Source: Craspedostauros australis (Eukaryota > Bacillariophyta > Bacillariophyceae > Mastogloiales > Achnanthaceae). Taken from it: a stretch of 64,000 bases of DNA. A program made the translations under genes and the position numbers. The notes under the pieces were generated by a model. That model was given only the letters and a program-made list of their open reading frames with translations, ran no database searches and was not told the DNA's origin. Shown here piece after piece: positions 10,025-18,639 of the stretch (position 1 is the stretch's first letter; each line of letters begins with the position of its first letter). Location: contig JAMXDE010000007.1 of the NCBI GenBank assembly GCA_026770025.1, forward strand, positions 248,001 through 312,000. The letters are read 5' to 3'.

Positions 10025-12952
10025 ATGCCGTCGATGGTGCATCAGGTTGATACGAATGATGATGGGAAGCTCGAGATGATGATCGAAGATGTTTGCGTTG
10101 ATGTCCATGATGTCCGTGCTGAGCAAGATACAGGTATAGATGCAGGCATTGATGCAAATGCACACACTCACATCCATGGTGGCGACAGCAACAGCAGCAA
10201 CAGCATCAAGGACCCAAGCCTGACGGACCATGATGGCAACAGCAGCAATGCTCATTCCAAGGACAGCAACAGCGACACGAGCAGCAGCGATGATGATGAC
10301 GAAGATGACGACGACGATGACAATGGGTACCTCATGCAGCTCTACGAGAGCAGGAAGAGGCGGATGCGAGACTACGATCGCAGGGTCCATTCGAGCAGCA
10401 GGTACAGATCCCTGTCCATGTCAGGTCTGTCCGAGGAGGCGCCCCATGAGGCTGATTACGGAGAGTACACCGACCAGGATCGTCGCCTGCCCATCGAAAC
10501 GCCGGATGCGGGGTCCGTTGGTGTTCCTGCACCACCACAATCAACAGCCCAGAGACTTAGCCTGGAGGGGGTTGACCACAGTGAACCGTCAGCGACCTCG
10601 CAACCAGCCTCAATGATTGGTGTGCCAGATGTCACGATGACGAGCCCATCAGCTGTGATGACATCACTCACGCCGCAAGCAGCCACACCCAACCCAGCAC
10701 CACATGCAGTGGTACCATCAATACCACCCTCACTGTTACCACCAACATTGTCGCCAGCGACGGAACCTACGAACGAGACGGTAGATCCATCCGGCCGCGA
10801 ACCACCCACACAGATCCTCGTGGGACAAGACGGCGAAACATTTGCCAGCGAAGATGAGCTCACCCAATCGGTCTCGGAGCTGATGTCTCTCGCTTTGACC
10901 GAAGGAACGGGCGCTTCACTGTTGCACCCGGCTGACGATGCCCACCACATCCAGGACGACGCGGAGCAGCCGCACAACTCACACCCAATCCATGACGCAG
11001 TGTCGATCGAAGATCAATCGGCGAACAAGGATTCGGCCATCATGGTGGCATCGCACCTGGAGTCATCGCACCTGGAATCATCGCAAGGATCGCTGCGGGG
11101 GACGTTGCCAGAGGTTGGCGCAGACATCGAAATGCAGGCAGAACTTGTGTTGGAACCTGCGCCAGTCCACGATCATATCAGCGCCGATGCTGGTGCGAGT
11201 GCAGACGCGAACGTTGATCCGTGCGATGATCTTCACAGCTCCGCGCACCAACCTCAGGAAGAAGGGGCCAACATAGCGAAGAACGACTCCAATCTGTGCC
11301 TGACGGAAGAAAGTCATCTCCCAAGCCACCAGCCGTTTTCGCACACAGCATCTCCAGATTCCGAGTACGACGTCTACGCGTTGCTCGTGGACAACGAACA
11401 GGATGATCGAGCAGTGGAGATCCCCCTGTACACGGCCTCGCGACCGCATATGCGGGCATTTCACTTTGCGTGGATCTCATTCTTCATCGCCTTCTTCACC
11501 TGGTTCGCAATGACGCCGCTCCTCAGCGAGATTGCCAGATCGCTGGACCTGTCTCGCAAGGAGATATGGACGAGCAGCACTCTGGCGGTCGCCGGGTCCG
11601 CCGTCACCAGGATCCTCATCGGCCCCATCAACGACATCTACGGCGCGCGGTGGTGCATGTTCGGCACCTTGCTAGTCAGCGCCGCGCCTTCCCTCATTTC
11701 CGGCCTCGTCATTCATAATTCGGTGTCGCTGTACATGGTCCGCCTCGTCATCGGCGTTGCAGGATCCGCATTCGTCACGTGCCAGTACTGGACGACCTCC
11801 ATCTTCACGACGGAAGTTGCGGGGACGGCCAACTCCCTTGCCGCCGGCTGGGGCAATCTCGGCGGCGGCGTGGCGCAGGTGGTCATGGGATCGCTCCTCT
11901 TCCCTCTCTTCAAGCTCATCTACGGCGGAAACGCCTACGGCAACACGGCGTCAGCACCAGATGACGACCATACCAGCGCCAGCATCGACGTCAGCAGCAA
12001 CGACGAGTTCGATCGTCCCTCCGACCTGGCCTGGAGGACCGTCATGGTCTTCCCGGGCCTCGCCTCCCTCGTCATGGCATTCGTCTGCATCCGATACTCC
12101 GACGACTGTCCCAAGGGCAACTTCCGCGCCCGCCGGCTGCTGGGTCTGATGAGGGACAACACGGCCATGGAAGCCTTGGTGGGCGGCGCGGCGAACTGGA
12201 ACACGTGGTGCCTCTTCATCCAGTACGGATGCTGCTTCGGCGTCGAGATTACCATGACCAACGCCGCCGCGCTGTACTTCCAGGAAGAGTTCGGCCAGAG
12301 CACGGAGAGCGCCGCCGCGATCGCCTCCATCTTCGGGTGGATGAATCTGTTCGCCCGGAGCATCGGAGGGCTCTCATCCGACATTGCCAGCTCGAGGTAC
12401 GGCATGCGAGGTCGTCTGTGGGTCCAGACGCTGAGCTTGCTCGCGGAAGGCGGCCTGGTCTGCCTCTTCTCCATCACCGACACCATGGCGATGGCGATCC
12501 TCGTCATGGTCGTGTTCAGCATCTTCGTGCAGGCCGCGGAAGGATCGACGTTCGGCATCGTCCCGTACGTGGATCATGCCGTGACGGGATCCGTGTCGGG
12601 CATCGTCGGCGCCGGTGGCAACGTCGGTGGCGTCGCATTCTCCCTGATCTTTCGGCAGCGCGACAACCGCACGGCCCTCCTCTGGATGGGTTGCATCGTG
12701 CTGATAAGTTCCTTGGTGTCGGCCCTGGTGCACATTCCAGGCCACCGGTCCATGCTGCGCGGGGATGACGCAGTCGAAGTGCGACGCCGCAGAGCGCAGC
12801 AGAACGAGCAATTCGGCAGGCTTCCCAACGTCGACTTTCACCGCGCGGGCGATGAGGATCCGCGCATCTCCGTGCGTCGCAGCGAAGACAATGGCATGAC
12901 GCAGGACGCAATGGAGGATGTGTCCAGCTCCGGCCTGGAGGAGGATGTTTAG
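10025..12952 (+). CDS. NRT2-type nitrate/nitrite transporter with long acidic N-terminal extension
   Basis: Major-facilitator protein of the nitrate/nitrite porter (NNP) family, expected in the plasma membrane as a proton-coupled nitrate importer. From the first ATG it has 975 residues, about twice the usual 450-550. The transporter part begins near residue 478 with FHFAWISFFIAFFTWFA and carries both family signatures: AGWGNLGGGVAQ near 608 and GAGGNVGGVAFS near 862. It also has the MFS loop motif in IGPINDIYGAR. The preceding 478 residues are Ser/Asp/Glu/His-rich and disordered-looking, with an SSSDDDDEDDDDDD run near residues 88-102. A tail of about 50 residues is polar. No intron is needed. 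Substrate is assigned from the family signatures; the extension is unexplained. Confidence 0.9.
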   Translation: MPSMVHQVDTNDDGKLEMMIEDVCVDVHDVRAEQDTGIDAGIDANAHTHIHGGDSNSSNSIKDPSLTDHDGNSSNAHSKDSNSDTSSSDDDDEDDDDDDNGYLMQLYESRKRRMRDYDRRVHSSSRYRSLSMSGLSEEAPHEADYGEYTDQDRRLPIETPDAGSVGVPAPPQSTAQRLSLEGVDHSEPSATSQPASMIGVPDVTMTSPSAVMTSLTPQAATPNPAPHAVVPSIPPSLLPPTLSPATEPTNETVDPSGREPPTQILVGQDGETFASEDELTQSVSELMSLALTEGTGASLLHPADDAHHIQDDAEQPHNSHPIHDAVSIEDQSANKDSAIMVASHLESSHLESSQGSLRGTLPEVGADIEMQAELVLEPAPVHDHISADAGASADANVDPCDDLHSSAHQPQEEGANIAKNDSNLCLTEESHLPSHQPFSHTASPDSEYDVYALLVDNEQDDRAVEIPLYTASRPHMRAFHFAWISFFIAFFTWFAMTPLLSEIARSLDLSRKEIWTSSTLAVAGSAVTRILIGPINDIYGARWCMFGTLLVSAAPSLISGLVIHNSVSLYMVRLVIGVAGSAFVTCQYWTTSIFTTEVAGTANSLAAGWGNLGGGVAQVVMGSLLFPLFKLIYGGNAYGNTASAPDDDHTSASIDVSSNDEFDRPSDLAWRTVMVFPGLASLVMAFVCIRYSDDCPKGNFRARRLLGLMRDNTAMEALVGGAANWNTWCLFIQYGCCFGVEITMTNAAALYFQEEFGQSTESAAAIASIFGWMNLFARSIGGLSSDIASSRYGMRGRLWVQTLSLLAEGGLVCLFSITDTMAMAILVMVVFSIFVQAAEGSTFGIVPYVDHAVTGSVSGIVGAGGNVGGVAFSLIFRQRDNRTALLWMGCIVLISSLVSALVHIPGHRSMLRGDDAVEVRRRRAQQNEQFGRLPNVDFHRAGDEDPRISVRRSEDNGMTQDAMEDVSSSGLEEDV

Positions 12953-13323
12953 CATCCGTGATGAACCATTACGAACGCGCCGATCTCGGCTCCCCCAATG
13001 TATATCTGTGTGAATGCAATTCAACGACATGTGTCCGCAGTCCGCAACTACGAATGCGAGCATATGTGCATCGTGGACTGCGATGTATATTCAATTTTTC
13101 GACATGCTGCTCGCAGTGAAGGATCTGATTCCACAAGCGGACAGACTCACAGCTCGCCATCTACCATCCACTACACTGCGATGACAATGGCGACAGTAGC
13201 AAGTGCATCATCTGTGTAAATGTAATTGTTCATGTATCACTAGTTCATGGCACGCCTTCTTCATGCTCGTAGAGACGATAGGATGTAGAGTAGTCGTACG
13301 CGTGCCCTGATTTCTCGTCTTCT
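12953..13323. other. Intergenic between convergent genes
   Basis: Shared 3' region of the nitrate transporter (+) and the small secreted protein (-). It holds TAGTCGTAC at 13291-13299, one of five intergenic copies in the window. No gene is seen. Confidence 0.5.
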
Positions 13324-13782
13324 CTACAGCTCTTCATGCTCGATGGTTCCTGGTTCCAGAACGTTGAAATTGCGATGCACGCTCCAGGCACTCCATGCAT
13401 CGTCCACCCGCACGCGCAGATTGAAGCGGTTGTACCCCGTCGGCGCGCCTGGCATGACCAAGCACGGTCGGTTGCCGCATTCTCCGCTGCGTCCGATGGG
13501 AACGTGCCGTATCTCTCCCATGGTGTCCAAGATCCCGGTGGCGTCATCGACGGTGCACTGATGGCACACCTCGTATTCCTCGGCATCCGCCACGCGATCC
13601 CATTGCAAGATGATCTTGCGCAGATCCTCTTCGCCTTCCACCATCTTCCCTTCGGCGCCGCGACGATGATTCTTGACGCGGGCGGTCAGATCGAATTCCG
13701 GTCGCTGCGGGATGTCCGCGGCTGTTGTCGTGGCGACGGCACTGAGCACGGCGCAAAGCGCAATGGGGAGAGTTGGCTTCAT
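13324..13782 (-). CDS. Small secreted protein, fibronectin III-like fold suspected
   Basis: 152 residues from ATG (complement of 13780-13782). The N-terminus MKPTLPIALCAVLSAVATTTAA is a clear signal peptide. The mature part has four cysteines (YEVCHQC and SGECGNRPC), probably two disulfides. The pattern ILQWDRVADAEEYEV ... NRFNLRVRVDDAWSAWS resembles the B-to-E strand pattern of fibronectin type III domains (W...A..Y.V, then F.VR...  WS.WS). That is a similarity by eye, not a firm assignment. It lies convergent to the nitrate transporter gene. No function is claimed beyond a likely extracellular, perhaps adhesive, role. Confidence 0.65.
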   Translation of the reverse strand: MKPTLPIALCAVLSAVATTTAADIPQRPEFDLTARVKNHRRGAEGKMVEGEEDLRKIILQWDRVADAEEYEVCHQCTVDDATGILDTMGEIRHVPIGRSGECGNRPCLVMPGAPTGYNRFNLRVRVDDAWSAWSVHRNFNVLEPGTIEHEEL

Positions 13783-15062
13783 CCTTGCTCGTGCTGTTGC
13801 TTCTTCTATCTCTGGGGAGAGTTGGTGGGAATGGACCTATGGCTCGGTGGAGCGAATGTGCAGGAGGTCGACGGAAAGTATGAACACTCTCGTGGTTGCG
13901 TTGGTGTGTTGATTCCGTTTGTGTTGTCATTGGTAACGCAGAATCTGGCCGTTTGGCGCGAAATCCAATGAAAAAGCATTCTTGGGAGATTCAGCGATAT
14001 TTTGGCCAAAAAGGCTAAGAATATACCGAAGGACAGACGAAATCAGTTCGTTTTCACGCAACATGACACGCAAAGATCGAAAGATGTTGTTGTGGGCGTC
14101 ATGTTCGCAATCAGGATCAGAATCGTCCCCATGTCCATGCCCATGCTAATACCAATACTCACAGCCACCACTGCGAGAACATGATGAATGCAGGAGATGA
14201 CTGGGCGGTGAAGAATAACGCAGGGGTTTGGTGGATCCGCGTGATCGAAGAATGATGTGCTGATGACCAATCGGTCGAGAGAGCATGGAATGATGGATTT
14301 CAATTGAGCGTGGTAGTCGTACGAGTGCTGATACGACTGTGGTCGATGAGTTCTTCGTCACAGTGGCAGCATGTTACGGAGGAGGAGGAGGAAGACGAGG
14401 TGCGTTCCTCAATTGGCTTGTCGCAACAGAGACTACCGGGGAGACGAGCACACAGTGGGTGGCAACTACGCTTTGGGAACCAGAGGTCGTAGCTGTGATC
14501 ACAGCCGTTCCTCTCCTCTCGATGGTTGTCGAGTGTCCAGGTATCATCGTCACACAATATCGTAATAACACTTCCTTCTCTACTTCCATTGACGCACAAT
14601 GTTTCTTCTACGATTGTTGTGCTGGATTGTCTGGAGCAAGCAAGGAACATTAGTGCCCATGTCGTCTTGTTGCGGAATGAAAGAATCAAAGCAACGAACG
14701 TTCATCCATCATCATCATCATCATCTCTTCGGATTGTGCCGGTCGTGTTCTGTGGCCAATCGTTTGCGTGTTTGCGTGTTTGTGTCCTCGCTTTTGGATA
14801 CGAGCGGCGTGTCTTCGTACTTGGAACATGATGATGAAGCGTTCCTTCTCACTCAGTCTGATCCAAGATCATCAGGGTGCTTGACCCAACACGCAGCAAC
14901 GCCTTCGTGCCCACTCCTCACTTGAATCGCAACTTTGAAACTCCTGTTGGTCCAAAGACAAGCAAAAGCAGGAGCAAGAATCCCAACACCATCTTTCCAT
15001 GGCAAGATCGAGTTTGGTGCTGTGGAAGACACAGACACCGCTCTCTTGTTGTGCCAAACCAC

Positions 15063-15245
15063 ATGTTGATGTCCACCGTCAACCTCATCTTCATCTTGAT
15101 CTTTGTCCCCAGGATCGTCCGAAGTCTCGCTGACGACTTGGCGGCAGGTGTCTCCGACATCATTGCAAGCACTCTCGGTGGCACTCCAGCAGAACTCGTG
15201 GGAAACTTCACCCTTGCAGCAGTCATAGACGACAACAGTGAATAG
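15063..15245 (+). CDS. Possible small secreted protein ORF (weak)
   Basis: ATG at 15063 opens 60 residues that begin with a hydrophobic, signal-like stretch (MLMSTVNLIFILIFVPRIVR) followed by SLADDLAAGVSDIIASTLGG. The frame ends at TAG 15243-15245. A second, shifted frame directly downstream (15245-15349) reads TFKSGKATIVVKSDGPCE and also looks coding. The two may be one gene with an unrecognised short intron, or a decayed gene. No homolog is recognised and chance cannot be excluded. Confidence 0.25.
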   Translation: MLMSTVNLIFILIFVPRIVRSLADDLAAGVSDIIASTLGGTPAELVGNFTLAAVIDDNSE

Positions 15246-15459
15246 TGGTCACTGCTGAAGATTGCAAGACCAAGGCAAACAGAAGCAAGCGCACCTTCAA
15301 GTCAGGAAAGGCCACGATCGTAGTCAAGAGCGATGGCCCGTGCGAGTAGAGACATGGTGGTAGAAGCCTTGGGTGAGCGACGAAGGCTGGGGATCCTCCA
15401 ACATGATGACACTGTATGCTCTACTTATCAAATGACAATGTTATCAATAGTAACGAAAC

Positions 15460-15545
15460 CTCTCTAGAGAGAATCGAACCATTCGGGAGGCAACTGCAGT
15501 CTCCATCGCGGCCATGCCCTGCCACTCCGCTAGCAAGACATGATC
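15460..15545 (-). ncRNA. tRNA-like sequence with Pol III A and B boxes
   Basis: On the minus strand, TAGCGGAGTGG (complement of 15522-15532) fits the A-box consensus and GGTTCGATTC (complement of 15471-15480) fits the B box, spaced as in a tRNA with a long arm. Between them is GACTGCAG, as in Cys(GCA) anticodon loops. The acceptor and T stems do not pair well, and there is no T4 terminator close by. It may be a tRNA pseudogene, a tRNA-derived SINE fragment or an intron-bearing tRNA read wrongly. Confidence 0.35.
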
Positions 15546-15695
15546 AGATACTCAGAGCGTTGTTGGACATACGTTTACGTATGTACGTGCGTATGAACGT
15601 CCAAATGTATGTGTGGTAGTCAAGATGTCTTAGTTTACCTCCATGCTGTCGACGAACAGAAGTGAGCAAGTCGATACCTGTTGGCAGCGCCCCTA

Positions 15696-16660
15696 CTAGT
15701 TCACCTGCTCCTTCAACACGCCGGAAGCCTTGAACTTGATCCGTTGCTTCTCAGGGATCTTCATTTGGGCCATCGTCTGTGGGTTGGTGCCCATTCGCGC
15801 CTTGGATGTCTTTCTAGACAAGCTTCCGAACTTGGTGAGTCTGACAGTCCCGCCATCCACAATGGTCTTTTCATTGGTGTGATCAAGAAGCGTCGTGAGT
15901 ACAGAACGGCAGAGAGAGAGAGAGAGAGAGTGGTGAGTTGTTGAGTGCAAGATGTGGCAAGGTGACTGTATCATCATCAGCAGAAGCAGCAACAGTGGTG
16001 ACGCTATCTCGTCATTGGAATGACACATGCTGATGGGCGATCATCAACACAACGGTCCCAGTCAATGATCCGATTTACGCGCGAAGTCAAGTACGAGGAC
16101 TCATTGTTTGCTGCCAACAACCGATGACGCGATGATACAATGGATCAACCACAACCACGCATGCACACAGCTGTGGAACGAGCTGCCATGAGATCACACT
16201 CTCATCCACTCGCCCAGTGCAATGCAATGCAACTCAGCCCAACCCGTCTCTGATGGATAGATGATGGATCGTGCCGTGCGAAACGAATGTGCGTGAACTG
16301 GAAGTGTAGAATCACCGCCACCTCCCACCGGCCTGTGTGTGCGTATACACGCATCGATACATCCATGCATCTGCGCTTGTTGCGCTGACTGAGGTTCCTT
16401 ACTTGTGTCATGAAGTCAACGATGGAATCCACAATCCGCTTCGACTTTGCCTTGGAGAGTTCGTGTTCGGCGGCAACATGTTCAGCGATATTGATCTTGG
16501 TGATGAGATTGCTCTTGGACTTCGATTTGGCTGCCATGAGCACGCTCTGCGTGCTGGAGAAGGGCCGCGCCATGGCCATCTTCATTGCGCTTGCGCTTGC
16601 TGCGCCATGCTGCATCTGCAACCGCCGCAGCACCATTCGAGACGAAGAAGACATCATCAT
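15696..16660 (-). CDS. Organelle-targeted HU/IHF-type DNA-binding protein, two exons
   Basis: HU proteins are dimeric, DNA-bending histone-like proteins of bacteria and organelles. Exon 1 is complement 16403-16660, exon 2 complement 15696-15866; the 536-bp intron (GTAAGG...AAAAG) is phase 0. Joined product: 142 residues. Residues 1-50 (MMMSSSSRMVLRRLQMQHG..., ending ARPFSSTQSVLMAAK) are Arg/Ser-rich, acid-poor and mitochondrion-like. The HU core follows: NLITKINIAEH...AKSKRIVDSIVDFMTQ, joined to TIVDGGTVRLTKFGSLS, then ARMGTNPQTM...IPEKQRIKFKASGVLKEQVN. Across the splice join the spacing matches bacterial HU without a gap, which supports this acceptor although its pyrimidine tract is weak. 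A (CT)n tract lies upstream in the intron (complement of 15911-15930). Mitochondrion versus plastid is not certain. Confidence 0.85.
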
Positions 16661-17079
16661 GTTGCGTTCGAGTTTAGTTGTGCAAATGTGGTGGTTGTGT
16701 GTTCGAGAGATGATGTTGTGATTGTTGTGGTTGTTGTGGCTGTTGTGGCTGTTTTGTTTTGCTTTGTGCGGATCTTCTGAACTTCGTGTTGGTGGTCTTC
16801 TTCCGGGTTTCCGTCCGTTGCGCTTCATCAACTTATCGAACGACAGGTAAATGGCGGTTAAACGGTGTCAAAGTTGAGATTCTATTACCCAGGCAAAAGT
16901 GGCGAAAGCCTGACACGTTCCCGAAAGTGGCGAAGTTCTCACGGACGTGACCATACCTGCTCTCTCTCTCTCTCTCTCTACCAATAGAGTACTATTATTA
17001 TCCGTACTCTCCTATTGCTAGGAACATACTCTTCCTGTTACTCCTGCACTTCTCTCGAGCAGCACTACACGATCAATCA
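16661..17079. other. Intergenic, HU promoter side
   Basis: Contains a (TC)n tract at 16961-16979 followed by TAGAGTACT at 16985-16993. It is the 5' side of the HU gene and the 3' side of the sulfotransferase gene. No gene is seen. Confidence 0.5.
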
Positions 17080-18639
17080 TCAAGCATGCTCGTTGACATG
17101 ATCATGATCCGCAAGAGGCTCGTACTTGTAGTGAAAGAAGGACATCAGATCCTTGTCCAGCGCCTCCTGCGCGGCACGCAACTGGAAGTTGGGATAGTTG
17201 AGACGCCTCGTGGTGCTGTTGCCGTACTTGATGATGGAGTTGAGCAACCCGTTCTCGCTGTCCGATAAATCGATGCCTTTGTTCTGATTGGCGCTGTTGG
17301 ACGTGTGCACGAATCGACCATACGGCATGAATTTGAAGTCCACGCACTCGCAGATCTTCTGAATGACATAACGTCCATGAAAGACCAGATCCTCCAAGCG
17401 TACTACAATACGCGGGAAGTCCGCCGTGCGCAAGTACTCCCGGTACCAGTCGTTCCACATGTGCGCCAAGGATCTGTACTTCACCTTGTAGTCTTCCATG
17501 TAGGCCACGTTGACGGGCATGTACTTCAGTTTGCCGTACCGCGCGTAGCCTCGGATGTCGTGCTGGTACGGCATGATGTTGGGACACAAGCTTTTGTTGT
17601 GCGCAAAGTGCGCGTTGTACGATTCCCTGCACATGGACTGCATCCACGTGTAGGGATCACGCACGACGACGATGGGAAGCACTGCCGTGTGATTGTACCT
17701 TTTGTATTGCGTCGCGTTGTGTTTGTGCCGCATGCCCGCTGGGAAGTGTTTGCCCCATGGCACTTGCCACAGGACTCCATGCGGCTTTTGTCTGTACTCC
17801 GGATTGATGCAGTTGGATTCGATGAGGGAGTGCAACAGGTTCGTACCCGAATTGAAGCTGCCCGCAACTGCGATCACCCGTCTCTTCATTTCCTTGATGT
17901 CACGGTATCGAGCGCAGTGCTCCTCCAATCCGTAAATGCGAGGCTCCGATCCGTACAGATCCATCACTTCGGACCATTTCGGTATCTGGCTCCATTTTTC
18001 CTGCGTGATGTTCGTCAGAGTTGAATTAGCCGATCGCAGAATGTCGAGGATGGGCTCGATTTCCTTCTTCTTGTATTCATCGGCAGCGAGAGCAGCAGTG
18101 GCTGTGGCTGTGGTGGTGATGGCTGTGGTTATTGCAGATGATGAAGTGGTGCTGTCAGCAGTACTCGTGGTCGTTGTCGTTGGTGCAACAGGGGTTGTTG
18201 CTTCCGTCGTGGTCGAAGTGGTTGTAGTGGTGGTGGCAGTGGTGGTGGCAGTGGTGGTGGCAGTGGAGGAAGTAGTTGTGGTGCTCGTAGTGGTTGCTCT
18301 GGAAGTGGTGGTGGCCCTTCGTTTGACTGTACTACGATTGTCTGACTTTGATCCCCCAGCGACCGCCTTTGGACTCGCACGTTGTGCTGCTCCTGTCGAC
18401 TTCCCTGGTAACATCTGATGCTGCATCTGATCCTGATCAAAATCAAGAGACGTGTGCAGATGCACAGCCGCCCAGAAGGTCATGGCCCAGGAAAGGAGCA
18501 GGAATGCCAATGACCACTTGAGGATCGTGCTCCATCTTCCCAATCGGACGGCACCAACAGAAAACGAGGATCTGCTGGCATGAGCGACGGTCGACGCCGA
18601 TGCTTGCGTCAATTGTGATGCGCGATGAGGGATGGCCAT
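17080..18639 (-). CDS. Type II membrane sulfotransferase-like protein with Thr-rich stalk
   Basis: 519 residues from ATG (complement of 18637-18639). A short cytosolic tail is followed by one membrane anchor at about 39-60 (ILKWSLAFLLLSWAMTFWAA). Then comes a stalk (about 105-185) built almost wholly of Thr, Ser and Ala, a probable O-glycosylation site, and a luminal catalytic domain from about 245. The PAPS 5'-phosphosulfate loop is seen as AVAGSFNSGTNLLHSLIE (near 250) and the 3'-phosphate motif as VVVRDPYTWMQSMC (near 322). This is the plan of Golgi carbohydrate sulfotransferases, which sulfate glycans using PAPS. The acceptor sugar cannot be told. The stalk is encoded by an imperfect trinucleotide-rich repeat (about 18110-18320), so its length may vary between alleles. 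Confidence 0.85.
   Translation of the reverse strand: MAIPHRASQLTQASASTVAHASRSSFSVGAVRLGRWSTILKWSLAFLLLSWAMTFWAAVHLHTSLDFDQDQMQHQMLPGKSTGAAQRASPKAVAGGSKSDNRSTVKRRATTTSRATTTSTTTTSSTATTTATTTATTTTTTSTTTEATTPVAPTTTTTSTADSTTSSSAITTAITTTATATAALAADEYKKKEIEPILDILRSANSTLTNITQEKWSQIPKWSEVMDLYGSEPRIYGLEEHCARYRDIKEMKRRVIAVAGSFNSGTNLLHSLIESNCINPEYRQKPHGVLWQVPWGKHFPAGMRHKHNATQYKRYNHTAVLPIVVVRDPYTWMQSMCRESYNAHFAHNKSLCPNIMPYQHDIRGYARYGKLKYMPVNVAYMEDYKVKYRSLAHMWNDWYREYLRTADFPRIVVRLEDLVFHGRYVIQKICECVDFKFMPYGRFVHTSNSANQNKGIDLSDSENGLLNSIIKYGNSTTRRLNYPNFQLRAAQEALDKDLMSFFHYKYEPLADHDHVNEHA

Larger units (their letters stand above)
13783..15695. other. Long region without a firm gene
   Basis: 1.9 kb with only short overlapping frames. 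Notable contents: TAGTCGTAC at 14314-14322, a (CAT)n run near 14708-14726, two short coding-looking frames at 15063-15349, and minus-strand A-box and B-box sequences at 15460-15545. The last two are listed separately. Confidence 0.5.
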
